NCBI GenBank assembly: GCA_910588325.1
Contig: CAJUPP010000025.1
Location: forward strand, 1-42,477
Source: an uncultured Hungatella sp.
Lineage (GTDB): Bacteria; Bacillota; Clostridia; Lachnospirales; Lachnospiraceae
Length of the DNA stretch: 42,477 nucleotides
Direction: 5' to 3'
Position 1 is the first letter of the stretch. The number at the start of each line of letters is the position of its first letter. The translations under genes were made by a program, and so were the position numbers. Of the stretch, positions 7,764-15,489 are shown in pieces. Below the pieces are notes generated by a model. The model had not been told where the DNA came from, made no database searches, and saw only the letters and a program-made list of their open reading frames with translations.

Positions 7764-8789
7764 TTAAAAAACTGTCAGAAGTTCTGCAAAAAAGGCCAGC
7801 GTCATCCCCTGCCCCCATCCCTGGATCCATTTCCTGGAAATCCCCCGGTATCCGTCCCGGTCCTGCATAACAGCAGTTCCTGCCGATACATTTCTCACCC
7901 GTCCGTCCCGGGTAACATTTGCCAGAATCCCTTCTATGGCCGGATTGATATATTTAAAATACAGAGGGTTTTTGCTTGCCAGGAAGGCAGCGGCGATTGC
8001 GGCCGAGGCAGAAACCTCCTCATAGGATTCAGCATCGTCCAGAAGTGTCCGCCACAGCCCCTGTTCCGTCTGATAATATTTGAGTGCGGACAGCTGCTCA
8101 CTCAGGCTGCCTGCAATTTCCAGATACTCCGGATACAGATAACACTCCGGAAGGATACGGGCCACCTGGGACATGGTATAGGCTGCCCAGCCATTGGCTC
8201 TGCCCCAGTAAAACCCGCTCATATTATCCTTTGTAATATGGCTGTATCCATGGTACCACAGCCCGTTCTCCTTATCCTGAAGATACTGAATATGCCAATA
8301 CCACTGCTTAAGCCCGTCATCCACCAGCTCCGGACGCTTAAGCTGCACCCCCGCCCGCAGGAGAAAAAATGCAGCCATAAACAGCGTATCCGCCCAGCAC
8401 TGCTCTGGAAAATCATTGTCAGCCGAAACCGTATGCTGCAGTACATGTTCTCCAAAACGCAGGGCTTTATTCTCCAGATAATCCACCTTTTTCTCCAGTA
8501 TCTCCAGGTACATCTTTTCACTGGTAGTCTCATAAAGGCTTAACAGCACATGCCCCATTGCACAGGTATTTACGGTAAATACCGGAAGGCCCAGATCTAT
8601 CAGCTCATCCACCCGTTCCTTCAGCAGGTCCATATATTTCTGCTTCCCAGTCGCTTCAAAAGCCGCCGCGATACCGTAATAGGCCACACCGCAGGGCCAG
8701 TCCCAGGTCAGATCCATTCCCATGGTTCTCTCTACGATCCGGTCTGCTGCCTGCTCAATCTGCTCTCTGTCAAAAATCAGTTTCCCCAA
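7764..8789 (-). CDS. Glycoside hydrolase family 105 (unsaturated uronyl hydrolase)
   Basis: A 341-aa alpha/alpha-barrel enzyme of the GH105/GH88 group (YteR/YesR-like). These cytoplasmic enzymes hydrate the terminal 4,5-unsaturated uronic acid left by polysaccharide lyases, releasing the rest of the oligosaccharide. Visible marks are TWDWPCGVAYYGI near residue 30, the catalytic-region Asp134 in CWADTLFMAAFFLL, and WGRANGW around 195-201. There is no signal peptide. Length is close to the family norm. GGGAGG lies 11 nt before the ATG, and a TATAAT at about 8821-8826 is a possible -10 with a poor -35. As first gene of the importer operon it points to rhamnogalacturonan-like pectin fragments as substrate, though other unsaturated uronides are possible. 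Confidence 0.92.
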   Translation of the reverse strand: MGKLIFDREQIEQAADRIVERTMGMDLTWDWPCGVAYYGIAAAFEATGKQKYMDLLKERVDELIDLGLPVFTVNTCAMGHVLLSLYETTSEKMYLEILEKKVDYLENKALRFGEHVLQHTVSADNDFPEQCWADTLFMAAFFLLRAGVQLKRPELVDDGLKQWYWHIQYLQDKENGLWYHGYSHITKDNMSGFYWGRANGWAAYTMSQVARILPECYLYPEYLEIAGSLSEQLSALKYYQTEQGLWRTLLDDAESYEEVSASAAIAAAFLASKNPLYFKYINPAIEGILANVTRDGRVRNVSAGTAVMQDRDGYRGISRKWIQGWGQGMTLAFFAELLTVF

Positions 8790-8957
8790 GTGTCCAATCC
8801 TCCCTATCTTTTTTCCATTTATTATAAAGCATTCCTTCAGAAGACGACAGCAAGAAATCTAATCTACTTTTTCAAAAAACCAACTATTTTTTCTGCCATA
8901 GCCAGGCTAAAAAAACGGCCCTGAAACCAAGAACCATAAATATCTTCTTTTTTTCAA
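8790..8957. other. Leader of the carbohydrate operon and spacer
   Basis: A/T-rich spacer. It holds the presumed GH105 promoter region. No clear catabolite-repression site or open frame was recognised. Confidence 0.5.
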
Positions 8958-9007
8958 AAAGGCTTAAAACCCCAAGTCAAGCCTGTTTCCCAGAGTTTTA
9001 AGCCTTT
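8958..9007 (-). terminator. Terminator after pheT
   Basis: A 13-bp perfect stem: AAAGGCTTAAAAC at 8958-8970 and its complement GTTTTAAGCCTTT at 8995-9007, enclosing a 24-nt loop. On the minus strand it is followed by TTGAAAAAAAG, so the T-tract is short. It sits 22 nt after the pheT stop. Confidence 0.8.
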
Positions 9008-9028
9008 TGTCTTTTATTTCTAATATTC

Positions 9029-11449
9029 CTATGCTCTCAGTTCAATTCCCATACCCTTCAGTCCATGGAGAATCTTCTCCATCACCGCATTGACTTCCTT
9101 ATCCTCCAGGGTATGATCCTTTGCCCGGAATGTAATGGAGTAGGCCACCGATTTGTAACCTGCCAGAATCTGTGCTCCCTCATAAATATCAAACAGATGA
9201 TAGCTTTCCAGAATCTTTCCACCTCGCTGCGCGATCATATCCTCAATCTGCCCTACTAAAATATTCTTTGGAACCACCATGCTGATATCTCTGGACACTG
9301 CCGGATATCTGGCGATTCCCTCATACTTCCTGTCAAAGGTAGTATAATCCATCAAAGACGGCATATCCAGCACTGCAATATAAGCGCTGTCTCCAATCTT
9401 ATAATTATCAGCAACATCCGGATGCACCTGGCCCAGATATCCGATCACTGTGCCATCGTAAATGATATTTGCCTGACGTCCCGGATGAAGATAGGTTTTC
9501 CCTGCCTGCGGGTCATAATGAACCTTCTTATTCATACCTGCCTTGTCAAAAAATTCTTCCACAACACCTTTCATCACAAAGAAATCCATATCTCCGTATG
9601 CCCCAAGAACAAACTGCATCCGCTCATCCGGCAGCTCTGTGAGAGGAAGGCTCTTGGGAAGATAAATATTTGCCATCTCATACAGACGTACATTTTTATT
9701 TCTCCGGTTGTAGTTGGTAGACAGCGATGACAGCATACCATGTAATGGAGTGGTCCTCATAATGCTGAAATCCTCACCTAAAGGATTGGAAATCTCCACT
9801 GCCTGGCGAAGCGGGGAATCCGCCGAAATCAGCAATCGGTCAAACACCTTAGGGCTCTCAAAAGAGTAAGTCATACTCTGGCTGAATCCGGAAAATTGTG
9901 CGATTTCTCCTGCCATAGCTTCCACTTTCAATTTATAGGGAAGGCCTCCCATAGTAGCCTCTCCGGAAGGAAGTGTAGTCGGAATCTTATCATATCCAAA
10001 GAATCTTGCCACTTCCTCTGCGATATCTGCCGGCCGCTCCAGATCCTGACGGAAGGTAGGAACCACCACTTCCTGTGTTTTCTCATCAAAGCCCAAATCC
10101 AGTTTTTCAAAATATCGAAGCATCTCCGCTTCCGAAATATCAGTGCCTAAAAGCCTGTTGATATTCTCCGCATCAAAAGGAATTCTCCTTTCCCCTCTCT
10201 TTTCCGGATAAATATCAATAATTCCGCCCACCACTTCTCCGGCTCCCAGCTCTTCCACCAGCTGGCAGGCACGGTTAATGGCAAATTCCGCATTGTTGGG
10301 ATCCAGCCCCTTCTCAAACTTTCCGGAAGCATCGGTTCTCAATCCCACTCTCTTGGCTGCCAGACGGATATTGGTTCCGTCGAAGCAGGCTGCCTCAAAA
10401 ACCATGGTCTTTACGTCATCTGTAATCTTGGAGTTTTCACCGCCCATAATCCCGGCAAGCCCCACTTCTTTCTCACCGTCATTGATCATCAGGACTTCTT
10501 TATCCAGCTTTCTGTCCTGACCATCCAGAGTCCGGAACACATCCCCATCTTTAGCCCTCTTTACAATAATCTCATGACCCGCAATCAGATCATAGTCATA
10601 GGCATGCATGGGCTGCCCATATTCTTCCATCACGTAATTGGTAATATCTACAATATTGTTAATAGGCCGGATTCCGCTGGCTGCCAGTCTCCTCTGCATC
10701 CACTCTGGCGATGGTCCCAGCTTAATATTCTTTACGATGCGGGCGCAGTACCGCAGGCACAGATCTGTATCCTCCACAGTAGCTTTCAGGTAGTCGTGAA
10801 TATCCTCCGAATTTCCTGTCTCAGACACCCTGGGCACCACAAACTTTTTGTCAAATGTGGCTGCTGCTTCCCGTGCAATTCCCAACACACTGTAGCAGTC
10901 AACCCGGTTGGAGGTAATCTCATACTCAAACACCACATCATGGAGTCCCAGCGCTTCCACAGCGTCAGCGCCTACCTGGGCATCTTCCCGCAGAATATAA
11001 ATCCCCTCCTCCGGTGCCTCCGGATACATTTCCCTGGAAGACCCCAGCTCTTCAATAGAACACATCATCCCATCCGAAGAAACTCCTCTCAGTTTCCCTT
11101 TCTTAATCTTAATACCATCCTCCGGCAAAGGCCCCCCATCATGGCCTCCCGCCACCTTGCCGCCATCCAGCACCACCGGAACCTTCTGCCCTTCTTTCAC
11201 GTTAGGCGCCCCGGTAACAATCTGAATCACTCTGCTTCCAATATTCACCTGGCAGACTACCAGCTTATCTGCATCCGGATGCTTCTCAATCTTTTCAATC
11301 TGCCCCACCACAATCTTTTCCAGATTCTTATCCAAACACTCATAACCTTCTACCTTTGTTCCTGTAAGCGTCATGGCATCCGTATATTCCTGCGGTGTCA
11401 CGTCAAGTTCCGGAACATATGCCTTAATCCACGATAATGCCGTATTCAT
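9029..11449 (-). CDS. pheT: Phenylalanine-tRNA ligase beta subunit
   Basis: An 806-aa beta subunit of the alpha2-beta2 synthetase that charges tRNA-Phe in the cytoplasm. Domains in order: an N-terminal tRNA-binding OB fold (about 40-150, with GQIEKIEKHPDADKL), the B3/B4 editing domain that removes misacylated Tyr (about 210-390), B5 (about 400-475), a catalytic-like core, and the C-terminal FDX-ACB anticodon domain (about 710-806, starting ARYPAVSRDISMVV). Length is normal for bacteria. It follows pheS by 113 nt and shares its T-box control. The ribosome site AAGGAG is about 13 nt from the ATG, somewhat long. A strong terminator follows. Confidence 0.98.
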   Translation of the reverse strand: MNTALSWIKAYVPELDVTPQEYTDAMTLTGTKVEGYECLDKNLEKIVVGQIEKIEKHPDADKLVVCQVNIGSRVIQIVTGAPNVKEGQKVPVVLDGGKVAGGHDGGPLPEDGIKIKKGKLRGVSSDGMMCSIEELGSSREMYPEAPEEGIYILREDAQVGADAVEALGLHDVVFEYEITSNRVDCYSVLGIAREAAATFDKKFVVPRVSETGNSEDIHDYLKATVEDTDLCLRYCARIVKNIKLGPSPEWMQRRLAASGIRPINNIVDITNYVMEEYGQPMHAYDYDLIAGHEIIVKRAKDGDVFRTLDGQDRKLDKEVLMINDGEKEVGLAGIMGGENSKITDDVKTMVFEAACFDGTNIRLAAKRVGLRTDASGKFEKGLDPNNAEFAINRACQLVEELGAGEVVGGIIDIYPEKRGERRIPFDAENINRLLGTDISEAEMLRYFEKLDLGFDEKTQEVVVPTFRQDLERPADIAEEVARFFGYDKIPTTLPSGEATMGGLPYKLKVEAMAGEIAQFSGFSQSMTYSFESPKVFDRLLISADSPLRQAVEISNPLGEDFSIMRTTPLHGMLSSLSTNYNRRNKNVRLYEMANIYLPKSLPLTELPDERMQFVLGAYGDMDFFVMKGVVEEFFDKAGMNKKVHYDPQAGKTYLHPGRQANIIYDGTVIGYLGQVHPDVADNYKIGDSAYIAVLDMPSLMDYTTFDRKYEGIARYPAVSRDISMVVPKNILVGQIEDMIAQRGGKILESYHLFDIYEGAQILAGYKSVAYSITFRAKDHTLEDKEVNAVMEKILHGLKGMGIELRA

Positions 11450-11562
11450 AATCTGTTTTCGTCTCCTTACTTAATCTTATCTACATTTTCCTTCATGAGA
11501 ATCAACCTGTATTTACTTTCTCTAGCCAGCGAAAACATGCCCTATCCTGGCGCACCCCGCCA

Positions 11563-12582
11563 CTAAAACTGCCTTAAAAACCTCACATCATTCTCATACA
11601 GCAGCCTCATATCATCAATCTCATACTTTAAAAGAGCAATTCTCTCCAACCCGACTCCAAAGGCAAATCCCGTATACGTTTCCGTGTCCACTCCACACAT
11701 CTCAAACACATGAGGATGCACCATTCCGCACCCCAATATCTCAATCCATCCCGTTCCCTTGCAGAACCGGCATCCCTTACCGCCGCACTTAAAGCAGCTT
11801 ACATCCATCTCTGCACTTGGCTCCGTAAAAGGGAAATGATGGGGCCTGAACTTTACCCTGGTTTCTTCCCCAAACAACTCTTTGGCAAACTCCGCCAGCG
11901 TCCCTTTTAAATCTGCAAACGTAATATTCTTATCAATCACCAGTCCCTCCACCTGATGGAACGACGGAGAATGGGTGGCATCCACCTCGTCTGACCGAAA
12001 CACCCGTCCCGGAGAAATCATCCTGATAGGCAGTTTCCCCTTCTCCATGGTACGGGCCTGTACCGGTGAAGTCTGGGTTCTCAGCACAATATCCTTATTA
12101 ATATAAAACGTATCCTGCTCATCCTTGGCCGGGTGGTTGGGCGGAATATTCAGTTTCGTAAAATTATACTCATCATACTCAATCTCCGGACCTTCCACCA
12201 CCTCATAACCCATGCCCACAAAGATCCTTTCCACTTCCTCCAAAGCAATGGCATTGGGATGGCTGTGCCCCACATTACTCTTCTTTGCCGGAAGGGTCAC
12301 ATCAATGACCTCTGCCTTCATCTGTTCCTCCCGAACCCTTCTGGCCAAAGCATGTTTCGTCTCTTCCAGCTTCGCCTCAATAACCGCCCTGGCATCATTC
12401 ACCATCTGCCCTACCTTTGGCCGTTCCTCCGGCGACACATCCTTCATGCTCTTTAGAACACTGGTCAGCTCACCTTTCTTTCCCAAATACGCTACCCGGA
12501 TTTCATTTAACCGGTCTAAGGCATCAGAACTTTCAATCTGTTTCAATGCCTCTTCCTTGATTTTTTCCAGTTTCTCTCTCAT
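11563..12582 (-). CDS. pheS: Phenylalanine-tRNA ligase alpha subunit
   Basis: The catalytic class II subunit, 339 aa from the ATG at 12582, which has AAAGGAGA 8 nt upstream. An earlier in-frame ATG would add 14 unconserved residues. The N-terminal coiled-coil arm (about 1-90) contacts tRNA. The catalytic core shows motif 2 (PGRVFRSDEVDATHSPSFHQVEG) as PGRVFRSDE and HSPSFHQVEG, the FRPHHFPFTEPSAE strand, a Cys-rich insert (CFKCGGKGCRFCKGTG) and motif 3 (FGVGLERIALLKY). It is transcribed from a promoter at 12942-12969 through a phenylalanine-responsive T-box leader and is followed by pheT. Confidence 0.98.
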   Translation of the reverse strand: MREKLEKIKEEALKQIESSDALDRLNEIRVAYLGKKGELTSVLKSMKDVSPEERPKVGQMVNDARAVIEAKLEETKHALARRVREEQMKAEVIDVTLPAKKSNVGHSHPNAIALEEVERIFVGMGYEVVEGPEIEYDEYNFTKLNIPPNHPAKDEQDTFYINKDIVLRTQTSPVQARTMEKGKLPIRMISPGRVFRSDEVDATHSPSFHQVEGLVIDKNITFADLKGTLAEFAKELFGEETRVKFRPHHFPFTEPSAEMDVSCFKCGGKGCRFCKGTGWIEILGCGMVHPHVFEMCGVDTETYTGFAFGVGLERIALLKYEIDDMRLLYENDVRFLRQF

Positions 12583-12663
12583 CTTAAATCTCCTTTTCTT
12601 TTTCATGCACTCTAAAAGTTTCAATGCACATTGGCCCGCTTTAAGGATTCCTTCTCCTGCAAA

Positions 12664-12935
12664 ATAAAAACGCCCCTTCTATCACAAAGGGACGAATATT
12701 CTCGCGGTACCACCCTGATTCCTGCAAATAACTCAGGCTCTCAATACGCGTAACGTGCGCTGACGTCACAGCCTACTTTCTGCCCCTGTTACCAGAAACC
12801 GTTTCAGCCATGCTGCTCAGGTGTGAATTTCGAATACTTACAGGAACTGAAAGGAACTTGCAGCCGATGATTCCTTCTCTCTGTCAGAATGATAAGTCTC
12901 TACTAACGCCTTCATCGCTTTTCTTATAAAACATG
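12664..12935 (-). promoter_or_regulatory. T-box leader (tRNA-Phe) with terminator/antiterminator
   Basis: The conserved T-box (AGGGTGGTACCGCG) lies at 12702-12715 on the minus strand. It is followed by the intrinsic terminator, whose stem is at 12671-12694 (CGTCCCTT with AAGGGGCG) and which ends in a T-run. Upstream the stem I signature AGAGAG...GGAA is present, and a TTC in the sequence GAAATTCACACC is the likely specifier codon, matching tRNA-Phe(GAA). Uncharged tRNA-Phe should stabilise the antiterminator and switch on pheST. Confidence 0.95.
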
Positions 12936-12941
12936 GTATTG

Positions 12942-12969
12942 ATTTTACCATATCTCCCAAAAAAGTCAA
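12942..12969 (-). promoter_or_regulatory. Promoter of pheST
   Basis: -35 TTGACT (12964-12969), 16-bp spacer, -10 TAAAAT (12942-12947). The predicted start near 12935 is the 5' end of the T-box leader. The -35 overlaps the last codons of the convergentless upstream gene that ends at 12966. Confidence 0.85.
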
Positions 12970-13625
12970 GTATTAAGTGAGATTGACATTTTTTCTTTTT
13001 TCTCTATAAAATAGCACCACCCCTGATACTCCTTCTGTTCATACAACCTGGCCACTATGCGGCACATCCTCTGATCCAGTCTGTGATAAACCATCCGTCT
13101 CTCCCACGGCAGTCCAAGGATATAGTCTCGCTGCGGCTTTTCCAAAACTTCCAAGGCCTGCATAAATCGCTCTGGTTCCCGCCTGCTTCGCAGGCCAAAA
13201 TCACAGGAAACGTAAGCAAAATTCCTTTGAACATCCAGTTCACAGTGTTTTAACAGGTAAGCCAAAAGGGGGGTCTCCTTTTCTTCACGAAAAAACGTTT
13301 CCTTCCATTGAATCGGTTCTCCCCCAAAATCCTGAACGGTTACCCTTCGGAAAGTTTTCCTTCCATAGTTGTCATATTCCGCTACAAACTCATAAGCTTC
13401 CTGCTTCTTTCCCATTCCAGGCTCATCCAAAAGCAGGATTCCTTTATCAAGAAAATGCTTCCATACGGTGTCCTGGATCCGTTCCAGAGGTGTAGGAAAA
13501 TCCAGCCTTTCCAAAATCTCCCCTACCGTATAGCCGTGATCCGCCAGATGGCGGATAGCCCCGCCGCTGGCTGTCTCAAACATAAAATTGGACAATGCCT
13601 GTATGAAATATTTCTGATCCGCCAT
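12966..13625 (-). CDS. Unrecognised soluble protein, possible DNA-binding N-terminus
   Basis: A 219-aa protein that I do not recognise. The ATG at 13625 has GGAGG 11 nt upstream; a GTG six codons earlier is possible. It has no signal peptide or membrane helix. Residues about 20-60 (GAIRHLADHGYTVGEILERLDF) contain a helix-turn-helix-like pattern, cited here as IRHLADHGYTVGEILERL. The middle has a charged strand-rich part (YGRKTFRRVTVQDFGG), and the C-terminal third is rich in Arg and aromatic residues (LGLPWERRMVYHRLDQRM). The RDYILGLPWERRMVYHRL stretch recalls sigma-factor-like or phage-type regulators, but weakly. It has its own near-consensus promoter at 13697-13725. Its stop overlaps the pheST -35. 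Confidence 0.7.
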   Translation of the reverse strand: MADQKYFIQALSNFMFETASGGAIRHLADHGYTVGEILERLDFPTPLERIQDTVWKHFLDKGILLLDEPGMGKKQEAYEFVAEYDNYGRKTFRRVTVQDFGGEPIQWKETFFREEKETPLLAYLLKHCELDVQRNFAYVSCDFGLRSRREPERFMQALEVLEKPQRDYILGLPWERRMVYHRLDQRMCRIVARLYEQKEYQGWCYFIEKKEKMSISLNT

Positions 13626-13696
13626 GGTTCTTTCTGCCTCCACACTGCTATTCTTTTTTCACGATGTTTCTTTTTTCCCACAGGACTCACATTTCG

Positions 13697-13725
13697 TATA
13701 TAAAAAATATACGCTCCATTGTCAA
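13697..13725 (-). promoter_or_regulatory. Promoter of the 219-aa unknown gene
   Basis: -35 TTGACA (13720-13725), exactly 17 bp, -10 TATATA (13697-13702) on the minus strand. The -35 overlaps the end of mntP. Confidence 0.85.
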
Positions 13726-14309
13726 CCAAAAACTCCGGTAATAAATATCTCCAGTCCGATTGCAATCAATATTACTCCACCAACCATAGTCGCCTTATTG
13801 GAAAATTTCGTTCCGAACGTTTTGCCGATTATCAGCCCCGAAATACAGATTACAAAGGTCACCCCGGCAATGATGAATGCACATGCCAAGGCCATAAGGA
13901 AACCATATTCCGCAATTGTAAATCCCACGGATAATGCATCTATGGAAGTCGCCACCCCCTGTACCAGAAGTGCGGTTAAACCAACCTTTGATTTTTCCAT
14001 CTCATCGCGGTTACTTTTGATTCCCTCCGTCAGCATCTTTCCTCCTATAAACAGAAGCAAAATCAATGCAATCCAGGGGATCAATTTTTCAAATACTTTG
14101 AAATACCGGATGATCGTGTGCACACATATCCAACCTGTCATAGGCATCACTGCCTGAAACAATGCAAATATTCCCGCAATGCCGCACATCTTCTTCTTTT
14201 TCATCTCCGGTTCATTCAAACCATTTGCAAGGGATACGGAAAAAGCATCCATAGCCAAACCGCCCCCCAGCAACGCACTGTTAATGAAAAACAGCAGGTT
14301 CCATTTCAT
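13722..14309 (-). CDS. mntP: Manganese efflux pump MntP/YtaF-like
   Basis: A 195-aa six-helix membrane protein of the MntP family (PF02659), which exports Mn(II). The ATG at 14309 has AGGAGG 8 nt upstream. Two half-repeats each carry a conserved acidic signature in a helix: LAMDAFSVSLANG (Asp21) and ATSIDALSVGFTIA. A basic cytoplasmic loop (KSNRDEMEKSK) separates the halves. The upstream yybP-ykoY riboswitch, a manganese sensor, independently supports manganese as substrate. It is monocistronic in appearance, with the promoter at 14542-14570. Confidence 0.95.
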   Translation of the reverse strand: MKWNLLFFINSALLGGGLAMDAFSVSLANGLNEPEMKKKKMCGIAGIFALFQAVMPMTGWICVHTIIRYFKVFEKLIPWIALILLLFIGGKMLTEGIKSNRDEMEKSKVGLTALLVQGVATSIDALSVGFTIAEYGFLMALACAFIIAGVTFVICISGLIIGKTFGTKFSNKATMVGGVILIAIGLEIFITGVFG

Positions 14310-14368
14310 CTTTCGTTCCTCCTGGAATGTGAAATAAATTTCCCCATGCACCCCTGCTCATAAAAAAA

Positions 14369-14397
14369 CCAGGTACAGTTTTTAAAACTATACCTGG
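14369..14397 (-). terminator. Riboswitch-controlled terminator before mntP
   Basis: An almost perfect 14-bp inverted repeat (CCAGGTATAGTTTT and AAAACTGTACCTGG in the minus-strand RNA) followed by seven T at 14362-14368. It sits between the riboswitch aptamer and mntP, 53 nt before the start codon. Confidence 0.92.
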
Positions 14398-14411
14398 ATA
14401 TATGTTTAAGA

Positions 14412-14527
14412 ATATAGGCCTCACGTATAGTTTTATCTATACATGAGTCTCGCAATTTAAAACAAGCCAGACCAAAAGGCCAGTATGTTGACTTGCTACG
14501 ATATACGCTTGCTACTCCCTCATGGGA
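14412..14527 (-). promoter_or_regulatory. yybP-ykoY manganese riboswitch aptamer
   Basis: Minus-strand motifs in order: GAGGGAGTAGC, AAGTCAACATACTGG, a GGCC...GGTCTGGCTTG arm, then GCGAGACTCATG paired through a small variable hairpin (TATAG/CTATA) with CGTGAGGCCT. These match the conserved loop and closing segments of the yybP-ykoY family, which bind Mn(II) and turn expression on. Context (promoter, aptamer, terminator, mntP) fits exactly. Confidence 0.9.
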
Positions 14528-14541
14528 ATACTATTGACAAT

Positions 14542-14570
14542 AATTTATCATTAATCATCCCATTTGTCAA
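14542..14570 (-). promoter_or_regulatory. Promoter of mntP and its riboswitch
   Basis: -35 TTGACA (14565-14570), 17 bp, -10 TAAATT (14542-14547). The start near 14535 falls just before the aptamer. The promoter lies immediately after the stop of the upstream lipoprotein gene. Confidence 0.85.
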
Positions 14571-14578
14571 ATACTTTT

Positions 14579-15115
14579 TTACTGTGCCTTATAAGATTTT
14601 TCCAAAATCAGACCACCGTCAGAATCCAGATACCGTACAGTAACCGCACTTGCACCATCTGCACCGATTACCTCGTCAAAACTCTGTGCCTGTGCTTCGA
14701 ATACAGAAGCATTGCTCTCAAGCGCCGTCTCAAGCTGATCTTTTACATCGTCCGGCAAGGTAATATCAGGATCATACTGATAGATCATTGTAAAATCATT
14801 TTCCTTCACTTCGATACTAATGGACATTCCCTGGCCTGCTGCAGCTTCCATCTGCTGATCCAAAATTGCTTTGACTTCAGGATCATTGTAATAATCCTCG
14901 ACGGTCTTATAATCACCTGCTTCTGCTGCAGGTTCTGTCTCAGTTTCTGCTTCCGTCTCTGTCTGGCTTTCAGCTTCTGTTGCTGTTACTGTAGTCTCCT
15001 CCGCCGTGCTGGCTTCTGTCGGCGTATCTGCTTCCTTCGATCCGCATGCGCTTACAGACAATACCATAACCATAGCTGCTGTCAGTACAATTGATTTTAA
15101 TGTTTTCTTTTTCAT
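14579..15115 (-). CDS. Small secreted lipoprotein (DUF4854-like)
   Basis: A 178-aa exported lipoprotein. Residues 1-24 form a signal with lipobox SVSAC; Cys24 would be lipidated. Residues about 28-66 are a Thr/Glu-rich low-complexity linker made of TEA/TET-like repeats. The folded part begins at DYKTVEDYYNDPEVKAI and runs to the C-terminal YLDSDGGLILEKSYKAQ. This arrangement is like the DUF4854 lipoproteins common in Lachnospiraceae (assignment from memory). No function is known. It has AGGAGG 8 nt from the ATG and its own strong promoter at 15182-15210. The downstream mntP promoter starts right after its stop, so the two are probably separate units. Confidence 0.85.
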   Translation of the reverse strand: MKKKTLKSIVLTAAMVMVLSVSACGSKEADTPTEASTAEETTVTATEAESQTETEAETETEPAAEAGDYKTVEDYYNDPEVKAILDQQMEAAAGQGMSISIEVKENDFTMIYQYDPDITLPDDVKDQLETALESNASVFEAQAQSFDEVIGADGASAVTVRYLDSDGGLILEKSYKAQ

Positions 15116-15181
15116 AATAAATTCCTCCTAATAAAATTTACCCTTGTTCAATTTGAACCTGCGGGTCTCTTACAAAAAGAA

Positions 15182-15210
15182 ATTTTACACAGACTTCTGT
15201 CCATTGTCAA
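15182..15210 (-). promoter_or_regulatory. Promoter of the lipoprotein gene
   Basis: -35 TTGACA (15205-15210), 17 bp, -10 TAAAAT (15182-15187) on the minus strand. The leader to the ATG is about 60 nt. Confidence 0.85.
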
Positions 15211-15359
15211 TATCTAAATTATATAAAATTATATGAAAAACCTCCGATTCCCTCGGCAATCCCATCATAGTCATTTTCTTGTTTTGTAATATAATTGGCG
15301 ATATCCTCCGGTAAACAGACGGCCGCCCTGTTTTTTCACAGTGGATGAAAATTTTTTAC

Positions 15360-15387
15360 TTGATTTTTGAAAAGAAAGTGCTATTCT
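15360..15387 (+). promoter_or_regulatory. Possible promoter of the antiporter gene
   Basis: -35 TTGATT (15360-15365), 16 bp, -10 TATTCT (15382-15387). An isolated TATAAT at 15290-15295 is an alternative. The rest of the 374-nt spacer 15116-15489 shows no gene or riboswitch I can identify. Confidence 0.5.
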
Positions 15388-15489
15388 TTATTGGGTAGAA
15401 AATATGAATCAAAGACTGGGACTGATCGGAACTGCCTTAAGCATATCCGGCTTCCGATCCGGAACAGCCATTGGGAAAGGTGGATTATT

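Noticed and set aside
7728..8543. Plus-strand open frame of 271 codons inside the GH105 gene
   Set aside because: Antisense to a well-supported enzyme; no start signal and no recognisable domain.
10574..11437. Long plus-strand open frame (287 codons) inside pheT
   Set aside because: It lies antisense to a clearly conserved synthetase gene, has a His/Leu/Arg-rich shadow composition and no ribosome site.
15211..15359. Possible riboswitch in the lipoprotein/antiporter spacer
   Set aside because: Only a short CCGA/TCGG hairpin and AT-rich sequence were visible; no known aptamer motif.
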